A DNA stretch of 64,000 nucleotides. It comes from Pantoea agglomerans. GTDB taxonomy: Bacteria > Pseudomonadota > Gammaproteobacteria > Enterobacterales > Enterobacteriaceae. Positions 55,712-64,000 of this stretch are shown piece after piece. Below the pieces are notes generated by a model. The model was not told the origin of the DNA. It was given only the letters and a program-made list of their open reading frames with translations, and ran no database searches. The stretch is taken from NCBI RefSeq assembly GCF_020149765.1, contig NZ_CP083809.1, positions 2,108,001 to 2,172,000 of the forward strand. The letters are read 5' to 3'. The stretch's first letter is position 1; every line of letters starts with the position of its first letter. A program made the position numbers and the translations under genes.

Positions 55712-56770
55712 ATGGCTTTTCGTATCGCAAGTTCTCCTTATACCCATAACCACCGCAGCACCGGCAATATTATGTTGCTGGTGGTGCTGGCGGCCGTACC
55801 CGGCTTCGCCGCGCAGTGGTATTTCTTCGGCTACGGCAGCGTACTGCAGGTGCTGCTGGCGGTGCTGACCGCATGGCTGGCGGAAGCGGCCATTCTGCGC
55901 CTGCGCAAGGCGCCAGTCGTTCCCAGCCTCGCGGATAACTCTGCGCTGCTTACCGCCGTGCTGATCGGCATCAGCCTGCCGCCGCTCGCCCCCTGGTGGC
56001 TGGTGGTAATCGGCACCCTGTTCGCTATTGTGATCGCCAAGCAGCTTTACGGCGGTTTGGGACAGAACCCCTTTAATCCGGCGATGGTCGGCTATGTGGT
56101 GCTGCTGATCTCCTTCCCGGTGCAGATGACCAGCTGGCTGCCGCCCGACGCGCTTCAGGTGGTGAAACCCGGCCTGCTCGATTCCCTGAGCATGATCTTT
56201 ACCGGCCATACCCTGGCGGGCGATACCATGCAGCAGCTGCAGCTCGGCGTCGACGGCGTCAGCCAGGCGACGCCGCTGGATAACTTTAAAACTGGCCTGC
56301 GCGCCGGGCACAGCGCAGAGCAGCTGCTGGCGCAGCCGATCTATAGCGGCGTGCTGGCGGGTCTCGGCTGGCAGTGGATTAACCTCGGCTATCTGGCTGG
56401 CGGCCTGTTTCTGCTGTGGAAGAACGCCATTCGCTGGCATATTCCGGCGGCGATGCTGCTGTCGCTGGCGTTCTGCGCCACCCTGGGCTGGCTCATCTCG
56501 CCTGAGAGCCTGAACACGCCGCTGATTCACCTCTTTTCCGGCGCGACCATGCTCGGGGCGTTTTTTATCGCCACCGACCCGGTTACCGCCTCCACCACCA
56601 ACCGCGGGCGCCTGCTCTACGGCGCGCTGATTGGTCTGCTGGTGTGGCTGATCCGCAGCTTTGGCGGCTATCCCGACGGCGTCGCCTTTGCCGTGCTGCT
56701 GGCGAATATCTGCGTGCCGCTGATCGATTACTACACGCAGCCGCGCGTTTACGGCCATCGCAAGGAGTGA
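55712..56770 (+). CDS. rsxD: Electron transport complex subunit RsxD
   Basis: 352 residues, NqrB/RnfD family with about ten membrane helices. '[15 protein letters not shown]' and the FMN-attachment region '[16 protein letters not shown]' (Thr in S-T-T) are present. Starts directly after rsxC and ends three bases before rsxG. Confidence 0.94.
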   Translation: MAFRIASSPYTHNHRSTGNIMLLVVLAAVPGFAAQWYFFGYGSVLQVLLAVLTAWLAEAAILRLRKAPVVPSLADNSALLTAVLIGISLPPLAPWWLVVIGTLFAIVIAKQLYGGLGQNPFNPAMVGYVVLLISFPVQMTSWLPPDALQVVKPGLLDSLSMIFTGHTLAGDTMQQLQLGVDGVSQATPLDNFKTGLRAGHSAEQLLAQPIYSGVLAGLGWQWINLGYLAGGLFLLWKNAIRWHIPAAMLLSLAFCATLGWLISPESLNTPLIHLFSGATMLGAFFIATDPVTASTTNRGRLLYGALIGLLVWLIRSFGGYPDGVAFAVLLANICVPLIDYYTQPRVYGHRKE

Positions 56771-56773
56771 TCG

Positions 56774-57406
56774 ATGCTTGAGACTATCCGTAAAAACGCC
56801 GTCACCCTGGCACTCTTCGCGGTGTTTACTACCGGCCTGACCGCCGTGGTGAACTACGTTACCAAACCGACCATTAGCCATCAGACGGCGCTGAACCAGA
56901 AAAACCTGCTGGATCAGGTGGTGCCGGTGGATTTGTACGATAATCAGATCCAGCGCGAATGTTACCTTGTCACCGACCCCGCACTGGGCAGCACCGCCCC
57001 GCACCATCTCTATCTGGCGCGCAAAGGCGATACGCCGGTGGCGGCTGCGCTTGAGACCACCGCGCCGGACGGCTATTCTGGCGCGATACAGATGCTGGTC
57101 GGCGCCGATTTTCACGGCAAGGTGCTGGGCGTGCGCGTTATTGAACATCACGAAACCCCCGGCCTGGGCGACAAGATCGAGCTGCGGATTTCAGACTGGA
57201 TCAACAGCTTTAACGGCAAAGTGGTGCACGGCGCCGATGACAAAGCCTTTGCGGTGAAGAAAGATGGCGGCGAGTTCGACCAGTTTACCGGCGCCACCAT
57301 TACGCCACGCGCGGTGGTCAACGCCACTAAGCGCACCGCGCTACTGATTGAAACGCTGAGCGGCAAGGTCTCGTCGCTGCCCGAATGTGGAGACGCAAAT
57401 GAGTGA
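56774..57406 (+). CDS. rsxG: Electron transport complex subunit RsxG
   Basis: 210 residues. N-terminal membrane anchor (about 11-30) and periplasmic FMN-binding domain with the covalent attachment motif '[11 protein letters not shown]' (Thr in GAT). '[16 protein letters not shown]' is characteristic. Overlaps rsxE by eight bases. Confidence 0.94.
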   Translation: MLETIRKNAVTLALFAVFTTGLTAVVNYVTKPTISHQTALNQKNLLDQVVPVDLYDNQIQRECYLVTDPALGSTAPHHLYLARKGDTPVAAALETTAPDGYSGAIQMLVGADFHGKVLGVRVIEHHETPGLGDKIELRISDWINSFNGKVVHGADDKAFAVKKDGGEFDQFTGATITPRAVVNATKRTALLIETLSGKVSSLPECGDANE

Positions 57407-58103
57407 AGCCAAAAACCTGCTGGTAGGCGGCCTGTGGAAAAACAACTCGGCGCTGGTGCAGCTGCTGGGGCTCTGTCCACTACTGGCCGTCACCTCGACG
57501 GCGACCAACGCGCTGGGCCTCGGTCTGGCGACCACGCTGGTGCTGACCATTACCAACAGCGCCATTTCCGCCTCGCGCCGCTGGGTGCCGTCAGAAATCC
57601 GCATCCCAATCTACGTCATGATTATCGCCTCGGTGGTGAGCTGCGTGCAGATGCTGATCAACGCCTACGCCTATGGCCTTTATGAGTCGCTCGGCATCTT
57701 TATTCCGCTGATCGTCACCAACTGTATCGTGGTCGGCCGCGCCGAGGCGGTCGCCTCGAAGAGCAGCATTCCCCTTGCCGCGCTGGATGGCTTCGCGATT
57801 GGCATGGGTGCCACCTGCGCCATGGTCACGCTCGGCTCGATTCGCGAGCTGATCGGCAGCGGCACGCTGTTTAACGGCGCGGATCAGCTGCTCGGCCCCT
57901 GGGCCAGGGCGCTGCGCATTGAGGTGGTACACTTCGACTCGCCGATGCTGCTGGCGATGCTGCCGCCGGGCGCCTTTATCGGACTCGGTATGCTGCTGGC
58001 CGCAAAATACCTGATCGATCAGAAAATGAAACAGCGCGCCGCGCGCCGCGCCGCTGAAGCCGCGGCCGCCGAGCCGCACGCGCCAGCCGGGAAAGCAGTG
58101 TGA
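57399..58103 (+). CDS. rsxE: Electron transport complex subunit RsxE
   Basis: 234 residues from the ATG at 57399, homologous in fold to RsxA: '[18 protein letters not shown]' and '[15 protein letters not shown]' with the paired membrane Cys. Six membrane helices. Its stop overlaps the nth GTG start. Confidence 0.94.
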   Translation: MSEAKNLLVGGLWKNNSALVQLLGLCPLLAVTSTATNALGLGLATTLVLTITNSAISASRRWVPSEIRIPIYVMIIASVVSCVQMLINAYAYGLYESLGIFIPLIVTNCIVVGRAEAVASKSSIPLAALDGFAIGMGATCAMVTLGSIRELIGSGTLFNGADQLLGPWARALRIEVVHFDSPMLLAMLPPGAFIGLGMLLAAKYLIDQKMKQRAARRAAEAAAAEPHAPAGKAV

Positions 58104-58735
58104 ATCAGGCGAAGCGCAGAGAGATCCTCAGCCGGCTGCGGGACAATAACCCGCACCCCACCACCGAGCTCAATTTCACCTCGCCGTTTGAGCTGCTGAT
58201 CGCCGTGCTGCTGTCGGCGCAGGCGACTGACGTCAGCGTCAACAAGGCGACCGCGAAGCTCTATCCGGTCGCCAGTACGCCCGCCGCGATGCTGGCGCTG
58301 GGCGTAGAGGGGGTGAAGGAACATATCAAAACCATCGGCCTCTATAACAGTAAAGCTGAGAATGTGATTAAGACCTGCCGCATTCTGCTGGAGCAGCACG
58401 GCGGCGAGGTGCCAGAAGATCGCGCCGCGCTGGAGGCGCTGCCCGGTGTCGGGCGTAAGACCGCCAACGTGGTGCTGAACACCGCCTTCGGCTGGCCGAC
58501 CATCGCCGTGGACACCCATATTTTCCGCGTCAGCAACCGCACCCGCTTCGCGCCAGGGAAAAACGTGGAAGAGGTCGAGGCGAAGCTGCTGAAGGTGGTG
58601 CCCGCCGAATTTAAGGTGGATTGCCATCACTGGCTGATCCTGCATGGCCGCTACACCTGCGTTGCGCGCAAGCCGCGCTGCGGTGCCTGCCTGATTGAAG
58701 ATCTGTGCGAGTTTCCTGAGAAGACGGAAATTTAG
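58100..58735 (+). CDS. nth: Endonuclease III
   Basis: 211 residues, same as E. coli. HhH motif '[14 protein letters not shown]' with catalytic Lys120, Asp138 in 'VDTHIFRV', and a 4Fe-4S cluster from C187, C194, C197 and C203. DNA glycosylase/AP lyase for oxidised pyrimidines. GTG start overlaps rsxE, and the pair is probably co-transcribed. Confidence 0.96.
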   Translation: MNQAKRREILSRLRDNNPHPTTELNFTSPFELLIAVLLSAQATDVSVNKATAKLYPVASTPAAMLALGVEGVKEHIKTIGLYNSKAENVIKTCRILLEQHGGEVPEDRAALEALPGVGRKTANVVLNTAFGWPTIAVDTHIFRVSNRTRFAPGKNVEEVEAKLLKVVPAEFKVDCHHWLILHGRYTCVARKPRCGACLIEDLCEFPEKTEI

Positions 58736-58741
58736 CGGGCG

Positions 58742-58875
58742 CGGGCGCGTCCCATGATAAAGCTGCCAGAAGACGAACGCTTTGCCGGTGATTTAACGGG
58801 CGCGCCCGTGATAAATCTGTCAGAAGGCGAACGCTCTGCCGACGGTGTAACGGGCGCGAACGCGCCCGTAATGCC
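58742..58875. repeat. Degenerate 54/55-bp tandem repeat downstream of nth
   Basis: Copies start CGGGCGCG at 58742, 58797 and 58851; the first two share ATAAA-CTG-CAGAAG-CGAACGCT and are about 85% alike, the third is cut short. The last part, CGGGCGCG-aa-CGCGCCCG (58851-58868), is a hairpin that may terminate nth transcripts. Confidence 0.65.
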
Positions 58876-59574
58876 TTAGCGCCCTGCCAGCGCCGCCTGC
58901 AGCCAGGCGATCGCCAGCGGCGATTCTTTTTTCTGCAGCGCGGCTCGCTCCGACTGAAACAGGGTTGCGACAAAGAAAGGATGATCGATCAGCTCTATGC
59001 CGCGCACATCCCCTGCAGCATCCCATGAGGTAATACGCAAATTCTGCCCTTCCAGCGCCTCGCTAAATGCCGGATTGACGCCGAAATTACAGTGGTAGCC
59101 CTCATCGCTTGACTGCGCGCCATAGGCTTCGGCGATGCGCGATCCCGGCGCAAACCTGACTTCGCCCCGCTGCTCTACCAGCGAACAGCTAAGCGGCGCG
59201 ATCACCATGCGGCCGCCCTCGTCGGTCTCGGCGTGGTTCGCATCCTGCCAGCCCAGCACGTTGCGGGCATACTCGATCACCGCATACTGAAATCCCCCAC
59301 AGGATCCGAGAAACGGCTGACGCTGCTCCCGCGCCCAGCGAATGGTTTCAAAGACCTTCTCATCGTTTTGATAGGGGCTTCCCGGTACGACCCAGACGGC
59401 GTCGCAGCGGCGCACGGCGCTCAGATCGCCGAGCCGATCGGTAGCAAGCCAGCGAAAGCTGACCTCAGTGCCCAGACGGGCGGCGGCGCGTTCAATAGCC
59501 AGAGGAATGGCCTGATGCGCTACGGCGCTGGCGCGATAGTCACCCACCAGCGCCAGCTGTAAAGAAGCTGCCAT
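58876..59574 (-). CDS. CTP-synthase-like glutamine amidotransferase domain protein, catalytic His replaced
   Basis: 232 residues resembling only the GATase domain of CTP synthase. The nucleophile elbow is present with Cys92 (F-L-G-S-C-G-G-F-Q). In the last motif, CTP synthase has F-H-P-E; here it is F-Q207-S-E209, so the catalytic His is Gln while Glu is kept. The protein also has 'HPFFVATLF' before it, as in CTP synthase. Glutaminase activity is therefore doubtful; it might bind a ligand or hydrolyse another substrate. Stands alone between nth and dtpA. Confidence 0.75.
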   Translation of the reverse strand: MAASLQLALVGDYRASAVAHQAIPLAIERAAARLGTEVSFRWLATDRLGDLSAVRRCDAVWVVPGSPYQNDEKVFETIRWAREQRQPFLGSCGGFQYAVIEYARNVLGWQDANHAETDEGGRMVIAPLSCSLVEQRGEVRFAPGSRIAEAYGAQSSDEGYHCNFGVNPAFSEALEGQNLRITSWDAAGDVRGIELIDHPFFVATLFQSERAALQKKESPLAIAWLQAALAGR

Positions 59575-60154
59575 ATTTACGTCCTGTAGATGGAAATTTC
59601 GAGGTTAGCGGATCGTTAAATTGATGTCGAGACGGTAAAATTCGCATTTTTATCTTCGCCGTTGCCGCCGGCAAAAACCCTTTCTTCTTTTACCTTATGA
59701 ATTAATTGGCGATTCTGTGCGGAGGATCAACTTTTGCCCGTCCACTTTCATTAATGTAAGCCCTGGTGGTGGTTTGTTGCTCCAGTTAGCTGATAAATAG
59801 ACCGTATCCAACATAATAAGCTGGTTGATTATCGAACTGCGGCACCTTAGCCTGTGAAATCATCCGCAAGCAGCTTATACGGTTATTGTGGTCCCCTGCC
59901 GGTGAATAACAAACGTTTATTCTGGTAGAATTAACGCAGCTGAAATTAAAACCCAACTAACCACGGTCAATCGGTTTTTAAAGCTCACATAGCCCGGGCT
60001 TTTCAGCATTCAAAAAATTCTTGCCCTGATGCGCGTTATCAGCCACATTAGGCGCCGCTTTTCCCTACTAATAACAATGTCGCGCATGGAATCCTGACAT
60101 GACGCGGACTTATTTCCTGTCGTAAAACAGGGTACGCGAAAAACTGAGGTACAC
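59575..60154. other. Intergenic region upstream of dtpA
   Basis: 580 bp without a confident gene. It is AT-rich relative to its surroundings and should contain the dtpA promoter; E. coli tppB/dtpA is OmpR dependent, but I could not pick OmpR sites. AGCCCGGGCTTTT near 59991-60003 looks like a short terminator. A 39-codon minus-strand frame (59695-59814) may be a gene remnant. Confidence 0.5.
59695..59814 (-). other. Possible 39-codon ORF or gene remnant
   Basis: Minus-strand frame beginning M-L-D-T-V-Y-L-S-A-N-W and ending S-P-I-N-S. It has protein-like wording (K-V-D-G-Q-K-L-I-L-R) but no Shine-Dalgarno. An adjacent frame upstream (Q-P-A-Y-Y-V-G-Y-G-L-F-I-S) would join it with one shift, as in a decayed gene. 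Confidence 0.25.
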
Positions 60155-61651
60155 GTGTCAACTGCAAACAAACACACCGATGAGGCCGTTAGCCTCAATG
60201 CGTTCAAACAGCCGAAGGCCTTCTACCTGATCTTCTCGATTGAGTTATGGGAGCGCTTCGGTTTCTACGGCCTGCAGGCCATCATGGCTGTTTATCTGGT
60301 TAAACAGCTGGGCATGACGGAAGCGGATTCCATTACCCTCTTCGCCTCGTTTAGCGCGCTGGTTTATGGCCTGGTGGCTATCGGCGGCTGGCTGGGGGAC
60401 AAGGTGCTGGGCACCAAGCGCGTTATCGTGCTGGGGGTTATTGTGCTGGCGCTGGGCTACGCGCTGGTGGCCTTCTCCGGCCATCACGTCGGCATGGTCT
60501 ATGTCGGCATGGCTACCATCGCGGTGGGCAGCGGGCTGTTTAAAGCGAACCCGTCTTCGCTGCTCTCTACCTGCTATGAGAAAGATGACCCGCGCCTCGA
60601 CGGCGCCTTCACCATGTTTTACATGTCAATCAACGTCGGCTCGCTTTTCTCCATGATGCTGACCCCCTGGCTGGCGGCGAAATATGGCTGGAGCGTGGCG
60701 TTTTCCCTGTCGGTTATCGGCCTGGTGATCACCCTGCTTAACTTCCTGTTCTGCAAAGGCCTGGTTAAAAACTACGGCTCAAAGCCGGACTTCGCGCCCC
60801 TTAACGTCAGCAAGCTGCTGATGACGCTGGTGGGCGTCGTGGTGCTGGTCGCCATCGCTACCTGGCTGCTGCACCACCAGACAATCGCGCGCATCACCCT
60901 GGGCGTGGTCGCACTGGGCATTATCCTGATCTTCGCCAAAGAAGCCTTCTCGCTGCAGGGTGCGGCGCGTCGCAAAATGATCGTGGCGTTTCTGCTGATG
61001 GTCGAGGCGATCGTCTTCTTTGTGCTCTATATGCAGATGCCGACCTCGCTTAACTTCTTTGCGATCCGTAACGTTGAGCACACCATTCTGGGCATCACCT
61101 TCGAACCAGAGCAGTTCCAGGCGCTTAACCCGTTCTGGATTATGCTGGCGAGTCCGCTGCTGGCGGCGGTCTACAACAAACTGGGCGACCGACTGCCAAT
61201 GCCGTTTAAGTTCGCTATCGGTATGGTGCTCTGCTCGGCCGCCTTCCTGGTGCTGCCGCTGGGCGCGAAATTCGCCTCAGACGCCGGTATCGTCTCGGTT
61301 AACTGGCTGATCCTCAGCTATGCGCTGCAGAGCATCGGCGAGCTGATGATCTCGGGTCTCGGCCTGGCGATGGTGGCGCAGCTGGTGCCGCAGCGTCTGA
61401 TGGGCTTTATCATGGGCTCCTGGTTCCTTACCACCGCCGGCGCGGCGATGATCGCCGGTAAAGTGGCGGGCATGATGGCGGTGCCGAAAGATGTCACCAA
61501 TCCGCTCGCCTCGCTGGATATCTACAGCAGCGTCTTCCAGCAGATCGGCATCGTCACCGGCGTCATCGCCGTGCTGATGCTGCTGACCGCACCACTGCTG
61601 AACCGTATGGTGCAGACGCCGCAGGCGGAGCTGAAAAAAGCGCAGGCCTGA
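60155..61651 (+). CDS. dtpA: Di/tripeptide:H+ symporter DtpA (TppB)
   Basis: 498 residues, POT/PTR2 family with twelve to fourteen membrane helices. '[20 protein letters not shown]' holds the E-x-x-E-R-F proton-coupling motif; '[15 protein letters not shown]' is the PTR2 signature. GTG start with CTGAGG upstream. Imports small peptides. The nth-dtpA-gstA-pdxY-tyrS order follows E. coli. Confidence 0.94.
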   Translation: MSTANKHTDEAVSLNAFKQPKAFYLIFSIELWERFGFYGLQAIMAVYLVKQLGMTEADSITLFASFSALVYGLVAIGGWLGDKVLGTKRVIVLGVIVLALGYALVAFSGHHVGMVYVGMATIAVGSGLFKANPSSLLSTCYEKDDPRLDGAFTMFYMSINVGSLFSMMLTPWLAAKYGWSVAFSLSVIGLVITLLNFLFCKGLVKNYGSKPDFAPLNVSKLLMTLVGVVVLVAIATWLLHHQTIARITLGVVALGIILIFAKEAFSLQGAARRKMIVAFLLMVEAIVFFVLYMQMPTSLNFFAIRNVEHTILGITFEPEQFQALNPFWIMLASPLLAAVYNKLGDRLPMPFKFAIGMVLCSAAFLVLPLGAKFASDAGIVSVNWLILSYALQSIGELMISGLGLAMVAQLVPQRLMGFIMGSWFLTTAGAAMIAGKVAGMMAVPKDVTNPLASLDIYSSVFQQIGIVTGVIAVLMLLTAPLLNRMVQTPQAELKKAQA

Positions 61652-61669
61652 TCGTTCAGGTGATTTGCA

Positions 61670-61696
61670 GCCGGGCCATGCGCCCGGCTTTTTTTT
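61670..61696 (+). terminator. Terminator after dtpA
   Basis: GCCGGGC-catgc-GCCCGGC followed by eight T. Confidence 0.88.
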
Positions 61697-61796
61697 ATCC
61701 CTGTTCGGGCCGGGCGCAACGCTTGATCGCGGTCACTGGCAATTCGGTGACGAGGCATTAAGCTGCAATGATCCTGTCGCAATCCGGAGGTCCGAG

Positions 61797-62402
61797 ATGA
61801 AACTGTTCTGTAAGGCTGGCGCCTGCTCGCTCTCGCCGCATATCGTGCTGCGCGAGTGCGGGCTCGACTTCACGCAGGTTAATGTCGATCTGGTAAAAAA
61901 AGTCACCGAATGCAGCGAAGATTACTGGCAAATCAATCCCAAAGGCCAGGTACCGGCGCTGGAGCTGGATGACGGCACCCTGCTGACCGAAGGCGTGGCG
62001 ATTGTGCAATACCTGGCGGACCTGAAGCCCGATCGCCAGCTGCTGGCCCCGGTCGGCAGCCTGACGCGCTATCACACGCTGGGGTGGCTCAGCTTTATCA
62101 GCAGCGAGCTGCATAAAACCTTTACGCCGCTGTTTAAGCCCGATACGCCCGACGGCTACAAGCCCTTGCTGCGCGCCCGGCTGGAGCAGCAGTTTCGCTT
62201 CGTCGACAAGGCGCTGCAGGACAAGCAGTGGCTGATGGGGCTGCGCTTCAGCGTGGCGGACGCTTATCTGTATGTGATGGTGCGCTGGGCGCGCGCGCTG
62301 AAGCTGGAGCTGGATGGGCTGTCGGCGCTGGAAGCCTGGTTTGAGCGGGCGTCTCAGCGGCCTGCGGTGCAGGCGGCACTGAAGGCGGAAGGCCTGGCGT
62401 AA
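61797..62402 (+). CDS. gstA: Glutathione S-transferase GstA
   Basis: 201 residues from the ATG at 61797 (CCGGAGG upstream). Beta-class GST with the catalytic Cys10 in [11 protein letters not shown] and '[14 protein letters not shown]' glutathione-site loop. Detoxification and redox protection. Matches the E. coli gstA location between dtpA and pdxY. Confidence 0.93.
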   Translation: MKLFCKAGACSLSPHIVLRECGLDFTQVNVDLVKKVTECSEDYWQINPKGQVPALELDDGTLLTEGVAIVQYLADLKPDRQLLAPVGSLTRYHTLGWLSFISSELHKTFTPLFKPDTPDGYKPLLRARLEQQFRFVDKALQDKQWLMGLRFSVADAYLYVMVRWARALKLELDGLSALEAWFERASQRPAVQAALKAEGLA

Positions 62403-62407
62403 CTGTC

Positions 62408-62430
62408 GGGGCCGATGCGATATCGGCCCC
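62408..62430. other. Convergent hairpin between gstA and pdxY
   Basis: GGGGCCGAT-gcgat-ATCGGCCCC, symmetrical stem without a clear T-run. Confidence 0.5.
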
Positions 62431-62436
62431 GCGCGT

Positions 62437-63297
62437 TTAGAGCGCCTCGGCGGCGAAATGGTGGGTCGGCTGGGCGATAGCGTCCTGCGCCGCCACCAGC
62501 TGCAGCTCATATTCGCCCATCGCGTGCGTGGTCAGCATCACCTCATACACCGCGGCGGTCACGTGCTCCAGCGCCTGCTTCAGATCCTTGCCGTGCAGCA
62601 GATTGACCAGCAGCAGGCCGCTGGTCAGGTCGCCGACGCCGACCGGCTGACGCACGCCGAAGTCCACCAGCGGACGGCTGATATGCCAGGCCTCTTCCGC
62701 GGTGACCAGCAGCATTTCAAAGCGGTCGCTGCGGCGTCCGGCGCGCGCCAGATGTTTCACCAGCACCACGCGCGGGCCCTGCGCAATCAGCGCGCGCGCC
62801 GCCGCAATCGCCTCTTCTACGCTGGTCACGCTGCGCTCGCTGAGCATCTCCAGCTCCAGCAGATTCGGCGCGATAATGTCGCTGGCGGGCATGGCGTATT
62901 TACAGTGATACTCCGCCACGCCGGGCGCGACGATGCACCCTTTCTCAGGATGTCCCATCACCGGATCGCAAAAGAACCAGGCGTCCGGGTTGGCCGCTTT
63001 CACCATGCGCACGATCTCCAGGATCTGTTCGCCCTGCTCAGCCGAGCCCAGATAGCCGCTCAGCACCGCGTCGCAGGTTTTTAGCCGGTCAATATCGCTG
63101 ATGCCTTTGACGATCTCCGTCAGGTGCGTCGCGGGCATTACCGTGCCCGTCCAGTGACCATACTGGGTGTGGTTAGAGAACTGTACGGTGTTGAGCGGCC
63201 AGACGTTGGCCCCCATGCGCCGCATCGGAAATTCGGCGGCGGCGTTGCCGGCGTGGCCGAATACCACATGCGACTGAATTGCGAGAATGTTTTTCAT
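62437..63297 (-). CDS. pdxY: Pyridoxal kinase PdxY
   Basis: 286 residues from the ATG at 63297. Ribokinase-type fold: '[15 protein letters not shown]', '[13 protein letters not shown]' and the anion hole '[15 protein letters not shown]' with catalytic Asp. Phosphorylates pyridoxal in vitamin B6 salvage. Directly downstream of tyrS on the minus strand. Confidence 0.94.
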   Translation of the reverse strand: MKNILAIQSHVVFGHAGNAAAEFPMRRMGANVWPLNTVQFSNHTQYGHWTGTVMPATHLTEIVKGISDIDRLKTCDAVLSGYLGSAEQGEQILEIVRMVKAANPDAWFFCDPVMGHPEKGCIVAPGVAEYHCKYAMPASDIIAPNLLELEMLSERSVTSVEEAIAAARALIAQGPRVVLVKHLARAGRRSDRFEMLLVTAEEAWHISRPLVDFGVRQPVGVGDLTSGLLLVNLLHGKDLKQALEHVTAAVYEVMLTTHAMGEYELQLVAAQDAIAQPTHHFAAEAL

Positions 63298-63333
63298 TAT
63301 GTTCTGAACTGCCTTGCCCTTGCCTGCCATAAA

Positions 63334-63355
63334 AAAGGGCCGGAGACCGGCCCTG
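63334..63355 (-). terminator. Terminator between tyrS and pdxY
   Basis: On the minus strand GGGCCGG-tct-CCGGCCC followed by TTTTTT; probably separates tyrS from pdxY expression, at least partly. Confidence 0.8.
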
Positions 63356-63361
63356 AAGCGC

Positions 63362-64000
63362 TTACTGCCAGACGATCAGGCAGTAGTGTTTTTTCCCGCG
63401 ACGCAGCAGCGTATAGCGGCCAAACAGCTTGTCGCTGTCGCTGAAGCGGTATTCCGCGTTTGACTGCTTCTCGCCGTTAATGGTCACGGCGTTGGAGCCG
63501 ATCATGGTGCGTGCCTGACCGCGTGACGGCACCAGCTCGGCATTCACCAGCGCCTGCTGCAGGTCATCTTCTGCGCTCAGCTGCACGGTCGGCATGCCGT
63601 CCTGCGCCAGCTGCTCAAAGTCCGCTTCGGTCATATCGCTCAGCGCGCCCGAGAAGAGGCTTTCGGTAATGCGCTTCGCTGCCGCCAGACCCGCTTCGCC
63701 ATGCACCATACGGGTGACGTTTTCCGCAAGCACATACTGCGCACGCGGCGCTTTACCGCTGTTTTTGTCTTCTTCTTCCAGCGCGTTGATCTCGTCAAGG
63801 CTGAGGAAGGTGAAGAACTTCAGGAAGCGGTAGACGTCGGCGTCCGCCGTATTGATCCAGAACTGGTAGAACTTGTAAGGGCTGGTTTTCTTAGCATCGA
63901 GCCACACCGCGCCGCCTTCGGTTTTACCAAACTTGGTGCCGTCCGATTTGGTGATCAGCGGCACCGTCAGGCCGAAGACCTGGTTCTGATAGAGACGACG
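63362..64000 (-). CDS. tyrS: Tyrosyl-tRNA synthetase, C-terminal part (runs off window)
   Basis: About 213 residues visible; the frame is open to the window end. Contains the class I 'KMSKS' loop as D-G-T-K-F-G-K-T, the segment '[20 protein letters not shown]' and the C-terminal S4-type RNA-binding domain (from about '[19 protein letters not shown]'). Charges tRNA-Tyr. The N-terminal Rossmann half with HIGH lies outside. Confidence 0.96.
   Translation of the reverse strand, partial: RRLYQNQVFGLTVPLITKSDGTKFGKTEGGAVWLDAKKTSPYKFYQFWINTADADVYRFLKFFTFLSLDEINALEEEDKNSGKAPRAQYVLAENVTRMVHGEAGLAAAKRITESLFSGALSDMTEADFEQLAQDGMPTVQLSAEDDLQQALVNAELVPSRGQARTMIGSNAVTINGEKQSNAEYRFSDSDKLFGRYTLLRRGKKHYCLIVWQ

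Overview
The window looks like a chromosomal stretch near the replication terminus of a GC-rich enterobacterium of the Erwiniaceae type (Pantoea/Mixta/Erwinia-like). The basis is gene content: a tus gene with Ter-like sites, fumC-manA-ydgA, malI/malXY-add-ydgJ, cnu-ydgK-rsxABCDGE-nth-dtpA-gstA-pdxY-tyrS in the usual enterobacterial arrangement, mixed with accessory loci (srfABC, barnase/barstar, a rarA-oqxAB-oqxR-like efflux locus, arabinose and galactofuranose uptake). No rRNA, tRNA or CRISPR array was seen.

Layout. 1-3.33 kb: the end of a prophage or integrative island (small phage genes, an AT-rich HEPN-like cargo gene, an AlpA-like regulator, a tyrosine integrase). It sits inside the coding sequence of a TonB-dependent receptor of the YncD/PqqU type, whose 3' part (3.32-5.2 kb) is otherwise intact. 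5.2-9.2 kb: a MarR regulator-hydrolase-AbrB membrane protein operon with an operator palindrome, then a sutR/benE divergent pair with tandem operator-like palindromes. 9.36-16.0 kb: srfABC, meeting tail to tail a secreted barnase-type RNase and its barstar. 16.8-23.7 kb: a MarA/RarA-type activator, OqxA/OqxB-like RND efflux genes, a short leader-like ORF with terminator, a doubly frameshifted DUF4760-like gene, a zinc-ribbon membrane protein and an OqxR-like Rrf2 repressor. 23.9-25.1 kb: an MFS transporter.

25.2-37.0 kb is core: tus with two Ter-like sequences upstream, fumC, manA, ydgA, malI-malX-malY, add, ydgJ. 37.1-45.2 kb is an arabinose locus: araFGH-araC on the minus strand and araBA on the plus strand, with no araD. 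45.2-45.96 kb carries an unusual array of about 85-bp tandem repeats with internal hairpins, bounded by perfect inverted repeats. 46-50.5 kb is a galactofuranose-type ABC importer (ytfQ-ytfR-ytfT-yjfF). 51.2-64 kb is core again: cnu, ydgK, the Rsx electron-transport operon (RsxC with an expanded 42-residue repeat tail), nth, a glutamine-amidotransferase-like protein lacking the catalytic His, dtpA, gstA, pdxY and the 3' part of tyrS.

Most interesting: (i) island insertion into a receptor gene that some phages exploit; (ii) a barnase homologue that naturally carries Cys at the two positions used for a classic engineered disulfide; (iii) the 85-bp structured repeat array after araA; (iv) tandem Ter-like sites; (v) an intrinsic terminator just upstream of the oqxA start codon; (vi) two frameshifts lying at simple-sequence tracts in the DUF4760-like gene.
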